This document shows, piece after piece, positions 1-7,188 of a stretch of DNA of 47,284 nt. This DNA is from a virus, in the IMG/VR virus record IMGVR_UViG_3300025889_000194, positions 1-47,284 of that record, one strand, 5' to 3'. The first letter of the stretch is position 1; each line of letters starts with the position of its first letter. The notes beneath the pieces are model-generated. The model saw only the letters and a list, made by a program, of their open reading frames with translations, was not told where the DNA came from and did no database searches. Both the position numbers and the translations under genes were made by a program.

Positions 1-1
1 C

Positions 2-70
2 GGCGACAAGTACAACGAGAATATGTTGAAAGACTTAGAAACTCGTAAATATGAATTCGCAAAGGAATAG
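2..70 (+). CDS. C-terminal end of a truncated upstream protein
   Basis: An open frame runs in from the left edge and stops at a TAG five bases before the next likely start codon. Only about 22 residues are visible, ending in a charged, helix-prone tail (…MLKDLETRKYEFAKE). This is too little to identify the protein. The close spacing to the following gene suggests both belong to one rightward operon. Confidence 0.6.
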   Translation, partial: GDKYNENMLKDLETRKYEFAKE

Positions 71-74
71 ATCA

Positions 75-2000
75 ATGCATATGATTGACGTAATGAACAA
101 ACTTAAAGAAATCGCTGAAAGCGGTTATGATAATGAAGACATCCAACGTGGCATCGACGCCGCAGCTACTCAAAAGTTTGACGAAGAGTCTGTTATGAAA
201 CGCGGCAAGCAAAAAAAGATGAAACGTGAAGATCAAAAGTTAGACAACGATGAGCAGGACGAAGAAGATATTCACCCTGAATGGGAAGCTGCTTTAGCTG
301 CCGCTGCTAAGAAACGTGCTAATGATCCTACAGTTAAAGCCAATGACGCTGCTGAAAAGGCTTTTGGTGGTACTCCTCTTTATGATCCAGAAGGAAAACC
401 GCAGTTTTCCTCAAACTGGAAACCAATACGTAAGCCAAAACCAAAAAATAGCGATGTAGCGGTAGATGCTGTTGAAGAAGTTCACGAGGAAGTTGAAGAA
501 GACACCAGCCTAGCTGATATGCTTAGACTAGCAGGTCGCAGCGGTGTAATGGGTATGAATCAGAACAACCTACTCAGTGAGAGTGTATATCATGAACTTG
601 ATGAGGCTGATCTAGAAGAAGCACGTTATGAGACAGATGAAGTAAAGGCCATCATTGCCAAGCATCTGGGTACAGCTCGCCCACTAACAGATGCTGATAT
701 GGACAACAGTGAACTCCACCAGGACCTATACGATTACTTTGTCAGCAGTGGTGATATGCCCTATGGTACAGCAAAGGCACGTGATGACGATCCATACGAG
801 TGGATCTTCAATAGACTGGATCAATTGGGTATGGTGGAATCTGTTACAGAGGCTGAAGAAGTTGAAGAAGAAGCCGTTGAAGAAGTTCACGAGGACGTTG
901 AAGAAGACACCAGCCTAGCTGATATACTTAAACTAGCAGGTCGCAGCGGTGTAATGGGCATGAGTCAGGGTAGTGTTATTATTGCTGAAGGTACAGAGCT
1001 TGATGAAGCCATATTTTCTGAAAATATGCAATCTAACGCAAGAGACGAAGCATACCAGCTCGCAGAAGATGGACTGGTCAGTTGGAAGAACTTGGCAATC
1101 ATGTGCTTGCTGTATATGAGCAACGACGATGTTGCTGATATGTTGGACAGTAACGAGCTCAGCAACCGCTTCGGAGATGACGAAGTCGATCGTCCTTATC
1201 GAAGACGAGACGAAGTTAAAGTTGATGAAGCCAGTTGCGGATCTAAAAGGAAACGCATGTCAGCACTTAGCGAACTAATGCGTCTAGCAGGTTATGAAAA
1301 CTACCAGGAAAAGGTAGAAGAATACGCTAATGATCCACAAGAGGAATACATGGACACTGAAGACCAGCTTATTGGTCTAAGTGGCGGCATGAATGGTCCC
1401 AAGAAGATGTATCCAGCCGCAGCCGGTGGTGACAACCCCATGGACCAGGAACCCAGAGAAATTGAAGAAGCACCTGTAGCAATGAAAAATACTTCAGTAC
1501 CAATGAAGAATACTGCTGTAGCAATGAAGAATACTTCAGTACCAATGAAGAATACTTCAGTACCAATGCAACCAGGTCAAAAACGTGGAGATGACGGCTG
1601 GAAACCAATTGGTGCAGGCGGAGATGACGGCTGGAAACCAATTGGCAGCACAAGCAAAGCTAATAACCAAGAACTAGACATTGCTCCCGGTGGAAACAAC
1701 AAGCCTCAAACAAAAATCGGCGGCGCAAGCAAAGCTAATAACCAAGAACTAGACATTGGTGTAGATGAGCCAGGTAGTCCAAACAACCAAGAACTAGACA
1801 TTGCCCCCGGTGGAAACAACAAGCCTCAAACAAAAGTTGTAGGTGAACCAGCTACAGGTCAAACAGCAAAAGTTCCTGTACTTAACAAGCCAAAAGCAAA
1901 AAATCCAAAAGCAAAAAATAGCGATTGGTCAAATATCTATAATGAAAGTTTTTTCAAGAAGTACGATGCTTTTGTACAAAGTCTGAAACAGGATAGCTAA
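75..2000 (+). CDS. Repeat-rich acidic protein, probably virion- or head-associated
   Basis: A 641-aa, strongly acidic protein of unknown function. I prefer the ATG at 75 over the one at 51 because it has AAGGAA just upstream and does not overlap the preceding gene. A 31-residue block containing EEDTSLAD and LAGRSGVMGM occurs twice (residues about 133-163 and 268-298), and a shorter relative (SELMRLAG) begins near residue 395. Between them lie two small helical segments, one with GDMPYGTAKARDDDP and one with MSNDDVADMLDSNE. The C-terminal third is low complexity: heptapeptides of the type V-A/P-M-K-N-T-S/A, two GDDGWKPIG units and three NNQELDI units. The end is basic and aromatic (SFFKKYDAFVQSLKQ). 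Similar acidic LAG-motif proteins are, from memory, common in marine T4-like phages. A structural or packaging role is inference. Confidence 0.7.
   Translation: MHMIDVMNKLKEIAESGYDNEDIQRGIDAAATQKFDEESVMKRGKQKKMKREDQKLDNDEQDEEDIHPEWEAALAAAAKKRANDPTVKANDAAEKAFGGTPLYDPEGKPQFSSNWKPIRKPKPKNSDVAVDAVEEVHEEVEEDTSLADMLRLAGRSGVMGMNQNNLLSESVYHELDEADLEEARYETDEVKAIIAKHLGTARPLTDADMDNSELHQDLYDYFVSSGDMPYGTAKARDDDPYEWIFNRLDQLGMVESVTEAEEVEEEAVEEVHEDVEEDTSLADILKLAGRSGVMGMSQGSVIIAEGTELDEAIFSENMQSNARDEAYQLAEDGLVSWKNLAIMCLLYMSNDDVADMLDSNELSNRFGDDEVDRPYRRRDEVKVDEASCGSKRKRMSALSELMRLAGYENYQEKVEEYANDPQEEYMDTEDQLIGLSGGMNGPKKMYPAAAGGDNPMDQEPREIEEAPVAMKNTSVPMKNTAVAMKNTSVPMKNTSVPMQPGQKRGDDGWKPIGAGGDDGWKPIGSTSKANNQELDIAPGGNNKPQTKIGGASKANNQELDIGVDEPGSPNNQELDIAPGGNNKPQTKVVGEPATGQTAKVPVLNKPKAKNPKAKNSDWSNIYNESFFKKYDAFVQSLKQDS
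471..563 (+). repeat. 93-bp direct repeat, copy 1
   Basis: This nearly identical 93-bp block recurs at 876-968 inside the same gene, in the same frame, and encodes the EEDTSLAD…LAGRSGVMGM unit. The DNA match is close enough to suggest a recent internal duplication or recombination. Confidence 0.85.
876..968 (+). repeat. 93-bp direct repeat, copy 2
   Basis: Second copy of the block at 471-563. It differs at a handful of bases, for example Glu to Asp after the EEVHE segment and Arg to Lys in the RLAG core. Confidence 0.85.
1476..1568 (+). repeat. 21-bp tandem repeat (heptapeptide repeat)
   Basis: Four complete 21-bp units and part of a fifth encode V-A/P-M-K-N-T-S/A. The pattern alternates VAMKNTS, VPMKNTS and VAMKNTS-like units. 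Unit number could vary by slippage. Confidence 0.85.
1587..1850 (+). repeat. Mixed short direct repeats (GDDGWKPIG and NNQELDI units)
   Basis: Two copies of a 26-bp unit encoding GDDGWKPIG are followed by three units with NNQELDI. Two of these carry the extension PGGNNKPQTK. Long stretches match exactly at DNA level, so this part of the gene has grown by duplication. Confidence 0.8.
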
Positions 2001-2044
2001 CGCTTACTACTGTTAGCATTCCACTAGCATATTAAGGTTTTACT

Positions 2045-2620
2045 TTGGATATTAGCCAAATTAAACAACGCTTAGAAAGCATTCAAAACAGTTGCCCTAG
2101 AACTAGGGCAACTGAATGCTTTTGCGAAAGTATTAGCAAGATACAAGAAGCAGAACAGGACATTATTGCTGTCTGCAATCTTGAACACTCAGACACAGTG
2201 ACAGGAACCATTCTGTTTATGCAGCGTGGTGACAGTCCTACCTTAATAAAAGGAACAATTAGTGGATTACAACCTGGCAAGCATGGGTTTCACATACACG
2301 AGTATGGAGACCTGAGCAAGGGGTGCGAATCTGCTGGTGCTCACTACAATCCTGACGGTGTAGATCATGGAGATCTAGAGCAGGGCCATGTGGGGGACTT
2401 AGGCAATATTGAAGCAAACGATCAAGGAATCGCAAACTTTAGTATTGTTTCAAAACGTGTTGATCTTACAGGTGATCGTAGCATCGTGGGCAGAGCCGCA
2501 GTGGTTCATACTGATGAAGACGATCTAGGTCAAGGCGGAGATGAAGAAAGCCTCAAAACCGGTAATGCTGGGGATCGATTGGCATGCGGCGTAATAGTCC
2601 TTGTCAAAACAGATACCTAA
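2045..2620 (+). CDS. sodC: Cu/Zn superoxide dismutase
   Basis: Dismutates superoxide to oxygen and hydrogen peroxide. Every key residue of the family is present: copper ligands H83 and H85 in GFHIHEYGD, bridging H100 and zinc ligands H108, H115 and D118 in the zinc loop, copper ligand H155, the substrate-guiding arginine R178 in GNAGDRLACGV, and the disulfide pair C94/C181. The first 45 residues precede the SOD fold and are not a signal peptide, so the protein probably acts in the cytoplasm or is packaged. The only plausible start upstream of the domain is TTG, with AAGG about 7 bases before it. It sits between a presumed virion gene and a small membrane-protein gene. The role, likely protection of infected cell or virion from oxidative damage, is inference. 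Confidence 0.93.
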   Translation: MDISQIKQRLESIQNSCPRTRATECFCESISKIQEAEQDIIAVCNLEHSDTVTGTILFMQRGDSPTLIKGTISGLQPGKHGFHIHEYGDLSKGCESAGAHYNPDGVDHGDLEQGHVGDLGNIEANDQGIANFSIVSKRVDLTGDRSIVGRAAVVHTDEDDLGQGGDEESLKTGNAGDRLACGVIVLVKTDT

Positions 2621-2632
2621 GGAGATATAACT

Positions 2633-2803
2633 ATGAAAATTGTAAATTGGATTAAAGATCGTCTACATGAACGTACAACATGGGACGGCGGTGTAGTAAT
2701 TGGAATCAGCGTACTAGTTCTACTTGCAAGCCCAATTATTAAGTGGGTAGCTTATGCAGGGCTAGCCTATGGTGCTTGGACACTTATTACTAGAGAAGAC
2801 TAA
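2633..2803 (+). CDS. Small membrane protein (56 aa)
   Basis: Starts with MKIVNWIKDRLHERTTWDGG, followed by a hydrophobic stretch (residues about 21-50) rich in Val, Leu, Ile and Ala, and ends TRED. It has a good ribosome site (AAGGAGAT) and lies 12 bases after the SOD gene, directly before a terminator. It resembles, from memory, a small conserved protein of T4-like marine phages of unknown function. A holin-like or membrane-anchoring role cannot be decided from the sequence. Confidence 0.75.
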   Translation: MKIVNWIKDRLHERTTWDGGVVIGISVLVLLASPIIKWVAYAGLAYGAWTLITRED

Positions 2804-2816
2804 GCATACTAGTTTT

Positions 2817-2850
2817 AAATAGGAGGGAAATCTATTCCCTCCTATTTTTT
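2817..2850 (+). terminator. Rho-independent terminator
   Basis: A 9-bp perfect stem (AGGAGGGAA with TTCCCTCCT, 5-base loop), extended to about 13 bp by flanking A/T pairs, is followed by a T run. It closes the SOD/small-membrane-protein operon before the gp17 region. Confidence 0.9.
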
Positions 2851-2855
2851 ATCTG

Positions 2856-2863
2856 TGTAAATA
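2856..2863 (+). promoter_or_regulatory. Late-promoter-like box TGTAAATA
   Basis: The box lies between the terminator and the next start codon, only 5 bases before the ATG at 2869. It departs from the T4 late consensus TATAAATA at one position. No Shine-Dalgarno sequence is visible between box and ATG. Confidence 0.4.
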
Positions 2864-2868
2864 TTATT

Positions 2869-3294
2869 ATGAGAGACGAATATACAATTACATTCAGGAA
2901 GGTTATTCAAGAAACACTAGATGAAACCGGTTATACAATACCTGATGATATAGAATTGTATATAACAGAATTGTTGGCTTATTTTATTGATAAGTCGGAT
3001 TTTTTGCCGCGAACATTTGCTGAAGAACTATATAAAATTGATAAAAGATCCGGTTTCACAGCAAAAGAATTAGGCGATACTTGTTTGTTTGTTACTGGTG
3101 TTTTCCCTAGTTATGGTAAAAAATATGGCTTAAATAAATCATATTATAAAAACATAGGCAAAGCTAGTTATGATCAAGCAAGCAAGATATTAAACTATAG
3201 TCTGTTTTCCTCTCTGTGCATGCATTATGACTTTCTAGAAAGTTTTATTACAAGAGTTACTTCTAAACCAATACCCATTATAAGGATAGGTTAA
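2869..3294 (+). CDS. Unknown protein in the small-terminase position
   Basis: A 141-aa mixed-charge protein with a segment CLFVTGVFPSYGKKYGL followed by SYYKNIGKASYDQAS. It directly precedes the large terminase and overlaps its start codon, the place T4 uses for the small terminase gp16. I see no clear gp16-like coiled-coil, and the central motif reminds me instead of small bacterial proteins of unknown function. The product is therefore left unnamed. Translational coupling with gp17 is likely from the overlap. A divergent small-terminase role is possible but unproven. Confidence 0.65.
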   Translation: MRDEYTITFRKVIQETLDETGYTIPDDIELYITELLAYFIDKSDFLPRTFAEELYKIDKRSGFTAKELGDTCLFVTGVFPSYGKKYGLNKSYYKNIGKASYDQASKILNYSLFSSLCMHYDFLESFITRVTSKPIPIIRIG

Positions 3295-4859
3295 TGTCTC
3301 GAAGTTTAGACGGTGTATTAATTAAAAAAGCCAACAGGCAAGAAAGTTACACACACAAGCAGATTCAGGAGTTTGCTGCTTGTGCAGATTCTGACACAGG
3401 ACCAATGTATTTTCTAGAAAATTATTTCTACATACAACATCCCACTAAAGGAAAGTTACTGTATAATCCCTATGAATACCAGAGTAAACTATTAGATACC
3501 TATCATAATTTTAGATTTAATATAAACATGTTACCCAGACAGACTGGTAAAACTACAACTGCTGCTGGATATTTGCTCTGGCGTGCTATGTTTATACCTG
3601 ATAGTATTATTCTTATTGCTGCTCACAAATATTCAGGCGCCCAGGAAATCATGCAGAGAATAAGATATGGTTATGAACTATGCCCTAATCATATCCGAGC
3701 AGGTGTCACAAGTTACAACAAGGGCAGCATAGAGTTTGACAATGGTAGCCGTATTATAGCACAAGCTACAACAGACAATACAGGCAGAGGTTTGAGTATC
3801 AGTTTATTATACTGTGACGAGTTTGCGTTTGTTAGACCCAGTATAGCAAAAGAATTCTGGACCAGCATTTCTCCAACACTGGCAACTGGTGGACAAGCAA
3901 TTATAACAAGCACACCAAACAGTGACGAAGACCAGTTTGCTTTAATATGGAGAGACGCAAACAAGTGTTTTGATAATCATGGCAATGAAACAGATGTGGG
4001 CATAAACGGATTTAAAGCATATCGCAGTTATTGGTGGGAACATCCTGACAGAGATGATAAGTGGAAAGACGAGGAACTGGGTCGTATTGGAGAAGAACGT
4101 TTCCGCCGCGAACACGACTGCGAATTTATTATCAATGACGAGACTTTAATTGATAGTTTAGTTTTAACAAACATGCTGGGCTCTGATCCAATACACAAAC
4201 AGGGCACAGTTCGCTGGTATAAGATGCCAGAACGTGGTTGTACGTATATTGTAGCCTTGGACCCAAGTTTAGGTACAGGCGGCGATCCAGCAGCAATACA
4301 AGTATTTGAAGCACCCAGTATGATACAAGTTGCTGAATGGTGTCATAACAAAAGTGCTATTCCCCAGCAGATTGACATACTATCAGGTATATGTAAGTTT
4401 ATAGGCGAGCAAACTGGAGATGAAACCAGTGTGTATTACAGTGTAGAAAACAATACACTGGGCGAAGCAGCTCTTATTAGCATATACGAGCGTGGAGAAG
4501 AAAACATTACAGGAATATTTTTAAGTGAAAGTAAAGCACACGGCAACAGCAGACGGTTTAGAAAAGGTTTTAACACCACTCAGCGCAGTAAACTAACCTA
4601 CTGTAGTAAACTTAAAACCATGGTAGAAACCAATAGACTTAAAGTAAAAAGCAAACTACTTGTTAGTGAGCTAAAAACATTTATAGCAAACGGCACCAGT
4701 TATGCTGCTAAGATAGGTGAAACAGACGATCTAGTAATGGCTACCCTACTGGCAGTAAGAATGGCTAGTGAAATTAAAAACTATTTGCCAGAACTTGACA
4801 GCCATATGAGAGACGGAAGCGAACAAGACATAAAACCTATGCCCTTTGTTATTGTTTAA
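3294..4859 (+). CDS. 17: Large terminase subunit (gp17-like DNA packaging motor)
   Basis: ATPase and nuclease that cuts concatemeric DNA and pumps it into the prohead. The N-terminal ATPase has a Walker A motif PRQTGKTT (residues 81-88), a Walker B LLYCDE (171-176) ending in the catalytic acid, and a coupling motif TSTPNS (205-210). The C-terminal RNase-H-like nuclease shows the three acidic positions: D323 in ALDPSLGTGGD, E385 in SVENNTLGEA and D478/D479 in GETDDLVMA. The 521-aa length is a little below T4 gp17. The start codon overlaps the preceding stop. Confidence 0.96.
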   Translation: MSRSLDGVLIKKANRQESYTHKQIQEFAACADSDTGPMYFLENYFYIQHPTKGKLLYNPYEYQSKLLDTYHNFRFNINMLPRQTGKTTTAAGYLLWRAMFIPDSIILIAAHKYSGAQEIMQRIRYGYELCPNHIRAGVTSYNKGSIEFDNGSRIIAQATTDNTGRGLSISLLYCDEFAFVRPSIAKEFWTSISPTLATGGQAIITSTPNSDEDQFALIWRDANKCFDNHGNETDVGINGFKAYRSYWWEHPDRDDKWKDEELGRIGEERFRREHDCEFIINDETLIDSLVLTNMLGSDPIHKQGTVRWYKMPERGCTYIVALDPSLGTGGDPAAIQVFEAPSMIQVAEWCHNKSAIPQQIDILSGICKFIGEQTGDETSVYYSVENNTLGEAALISIYERGEENITGIFLSESKAHGNSRRFRKGFNTTQRSKLTYCSKLKTMVETNRLKVKSKLLVSELKTFIANGTSYAAKIGETDDLVMATLLAVRMASEIKNYLPELDSHMRDGSEQDIKPMPFVIV

Positions 4860-4862
4860 AGT

Positions 4863-4870
4863 AATAAATA
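4863..4870 (+). promoter_or_regulatory. Late-promoter-like box AATAAATA
   Basis: The box lies in the 18-base gap after gp17 and 7 bases before the ATG at 4878, with no Shine-Dalgarno sequence in between. It fits the TAAATA core of T4-type late promoters. Confidence 0.45.
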
Positions 4871-4877
4871 CAGTATA

Positions 4878-7013
4878 ATGGCAGACACAACATCAAAAGA
4901 CTTATTTAATAAACTTCGAGGCAAGTTCAGCAATCTTACACTGGGTAGGGAAGATGGCCAACAAACACTCGTGCCTCAGGAAGCAGTATTTTTTGAATTT
5001 GACTATACAAACCAGGGACAAAAGCTGGGTAGTGTAGTCGTAAGTCTTGTAGATGAAGGTGCTCTTAAAGTCTATTTTAACAATGACATAGTTACAGAAC
5101 AGGATGCTGATGCTACACAAGGGTTTTATGATTTCCTAACAGGTCTAAAACATTTTGCTACAGCCAACATGTTGAACTATGAAGCAAAAAATATCAGTAA
5201 ATCCAGATTAGACAAAAAAGATTATCAGTATCTTGCCAATCAGAATAAGACAGAGGATGAACTTGCCATGGAGAGCAGATTATACGGAAGCAAGCAAAAA
5301 AGTTACCAGGATCTTAACGGTGCAAAACTTATTGTTCAACATAGTCACACAGTTGATGAAGAACGCCATGGCGCTCGCAGTAGAAACATTAAAGCAATAT
5401 ATATTGAGAACAGCGATGGCGAGCGTTATAAGTTTGAAAATAACTACCTGCCAGGCGCCAGAGCAATGGCCCGTCACGTAAGCAATGGTGGTTATCCCAG
5501 AGATGAACATGGTCAACACATTTCAGAAATCATGGCTGAAATGAGTGAGCTAAAAAACTTTGTACGTGGTGTAAAGCGTAATAATTATGTTAACGAAGAT
5601 GCTCAAGAGATTATTGAAAAGGCAACTGGTAGATACTATGGACTTAAGAGCACACTAGAAAGTATTAGTCGGCAGCGTGGCTACGCTGATTATTTTGAAA
5701 ACTTTGTTCCTGATGCTGTAGAAGTATCTGACGATGACATCAATGACATTAAATCTAAACTAACAAGATCAGTATTTGATGATACACTGGAAAGCAGTTT
5801 GTCTGCTGTAGGAAAAGCAATGAAACTTAACGAAAAGAAAAGCGGTGACTTTTATGACTGGGACGACTGGTCAAGAGCAGCCAAGAAAAATGGCGCTGAA
5901 ATAAAAGGCGATATTAACCATGCTGTAGCAGTTGTAGACGGCCGTGAAATTGGCGAATGGAACCAGGACGAACAAGATCGCACTGGTGATAAGATTGCTA
6001 GTAGATTTAAGAAACCTGGTTATGGTGAACTTAACATGGGAGATGCTGACTTAGCTGACACAGCAGAGCGTGATTTTCAGGTACCAGATGAACTTAAACT
6101 TATTCCAGGCGAGATGCCTCAAGTTAAAGCTAGAGACGGCAAAGCAGTACTTCAAATGGCACTTGTAGATATTGCTAGCAGAGCAGTTGATGATGAGGTA
6201 AGTGTCTTTGCTGCTGACATGGCAGAAAAGATTGGCAGTCAAGGTGGCCCATTTGGACAACAGGACACACCAGAATTTAAAGAGCAAAAGAAAAAAGCAA
6301 TACAGCTAGCAAAAATGTATCTAGCTCAGCATCAGAATGTAAGTGAAGCAGGAACAGGTGATGCTCCTATTAATAAGATGAGCAGAGAAGATCTTATTGA
6401 TTACTTAAACATCAGTGCCAGTGAAGCAGAAGATATGAGCACCGAAGAATTACGTGATGCTGCTGAAGAAAAAACAGCAGACATGTCAGAGTCAGGTGAC
6501 AAATACTTCAGTGCTTACGAAGACAGCATGTCAGAAATCATTGGAGAAAAGAAAAAAGTAGACCATGATGGTGACGGTGATAACGATTTTGACGACGTTA
6601 TGATCGCTCGTATGGTAGCAAGTGGCATGGATAAAGACAAAGCTATTGCTAAAGTAAAAAGTAAAAAAGAAGAAGTTGATGAAGGTAAAATGTCAGATAT
6701 CGACTCACATGTTGAAGAAATGATAGCTGACGGTGCAACAGATGAAGAAATCATGGCAATGCATCCAGGCATAGTTACACAGGAATATTTGGATCAAAAA
6801 CGAGCAGACTCAGATGAAAAATATTATGATGACATGGAAGAAACAGTAGTAGAAGGCACTGACGATTTAGACTGGATTAAACGTATGTCAGGCATAGGGT
6901 CAAGTGCAAGAAGCAATCACGGGCTTAGAGAAGGCGAACCAGGCTATCAAATTAAACCAAGAAGTGTAGTTGCTAGAGAAATGCAAAAATTAAAAGACAT
7001 TGAAAACAATTAA
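4878..7013 (+). CDS. Large acidic protein, likely virion or prohead associated (711 aa)
   Basis: Unknown function. The N-terminal ~130 residues form a beta-rich segment (VVVSLVDEGALKVYFN). The middle is charged and helical and contains HAVAVVDGREIGEWNQDEQ, a piece I associate with marine T4-like phage proteins. Around residue 490 is a SAP-like helical stretch (SREDLIDYLNI). Near residue 560 comes a calcium-loop-like run DHDGDGDNDFDD followed by a helix, and the tail has DWIKRMSGI, reminiscent of the LAG motifs in the gene at 75-2000. It follows gp17, has a late-type box just upstream and a strong terminator behind it. A structural or scaffold role is inference. Confidence 0.7.
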   Translation: MADTTSKDLFNKLRGKFSNLTLGREDGQQTLVPQEAVFFEFDYTNQGQKLGSVVVSLVDEGALKVYFNNDIVTEQDADATQGFYDFLTGLKHFATANMLNYEAKNISKSRLDKKDYQYLANQNKTEDELAMESRLYGSKQKSYQDLNGAKLIVQHSHTVDEERHGARSRNIKAIYIENSDGERYKFENNYLPGARAMARHVSNGGYPRDEHGQHISEIMAEMSELKNFVRGVKRNNYVNEDAQEIIEKATGRYYGLKSTLESISRQRGYADYFENFVPDAVEVSDDDINDIKSKLTRSVFDDTLESSLSAVGKAMKLNEKKSGDFYDWDDWSRAAKKNGAEIKGDINHAVAVVDGREIGEWNQDEQDRTGDKIASRFKKPGYGELNMGDADLADTAERDFQVPDELKLIPGEMPQVKARDGKAVLQMALVDIASRAVDDEVSVFAADMAEKIGSQGGPFGQQDTPEFKEQKKKAIQLAKMYLAQHQNVSEAGTGDAPINKMSREDLIDYLNISASEAEDMSTEELRDAAEEKTADMSESGDKYFSAYEDSMSEIIGEKKKVDHDGDGDNDFDDVMIARMVASGMDKDKAIAKVKSKKEEVDEGKMSDIDSHVEEMIADGATDEEIMAMHPGIVTQEYLDQKRADSDEKYYDDMEETVVEGTDDLDWIKRMSGIGSSARSNHGLREGEPGYQIKPRSVVAREMQKLKDIENN

Positions 7014-7035
7014 TACACTACATTAACAAAAAACT

Positions 7036-7065
7036 AAGGAGGCTTTTATAGCCTCCTTTTTTTTT
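7036..7065 (+). terminator. Rho-independent terminator
   Basis: An 8-bp GC-rich stem (AAGGAGGC with GCCTCCTT, 7-base loop) is followed by a run of T residues. It ends the gp17-711-aa operon and insulates the gp32 promoters. Confidence 0.92.
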
Positions 7066-7087
7066 CAGAAAACTTAGATTATTTTTA

Positions 7088-7117
7088 TTGACTAGATAAA
7101 TACTAATGTCATATACT
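7088..7117 (+). promoter_or_regulatory. Sigma70-like promoter for gp32
   Basis: TTGACT, an 18-base spacer, then TATACT. The -35 matches the hexamer used by the early cassettes at 33-34 kb. It lies just after a terminator and about 70 bases before the gp32 start, leaving a long leader. A late-type box (7095-7102) overlaps its spacer. Confidence 0.55.
7095..7102 (+). promoter_or_regulatory. Late promoter box GATAAATA upstream of gp32
   Basis: One mismatch to T4 TATAAATA. It is embedded in the spacer of the sigma70-like promoter, so gp32 could be transcribed both early and late, as T4 gene 32 is. Confidence 0.55.
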
Positions 7118-7133
7118 ATAAGAGTTAATGTAG

Positions 7134-7152
7134 TGTATGTCCTAGGCATACA
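7134..7152 (+). promoter_or_regulatory. Leader hairpin upstream of gp32, possible translational operator
   Basis: TGTATG and CATACA pair around a 7-base loop. The loop bases CCTA could pair with TAGG at 7166-7169 or 7181-7184, making a pseudoknot. An A-rich, unstructured stretch and AAAGGAG follow. T4 gp32 is known to bind a leader pseudoknot and unstructured RNA to repress its own translation. That this hairpin does the same is inference. Confidence 0.35.
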
Positions 7153-7188
7153 AAAGGCTAAACAATAGGCAAAAGGAGAATAGGCACT

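Noticed and set aside
1369-1653. Leu/Ser-rich minus-strand ORF
   Set aside because: It is the antisense of the heptapeptide repeats in the gene at 75-2000; it has no ribosome site and low-complexity composition.
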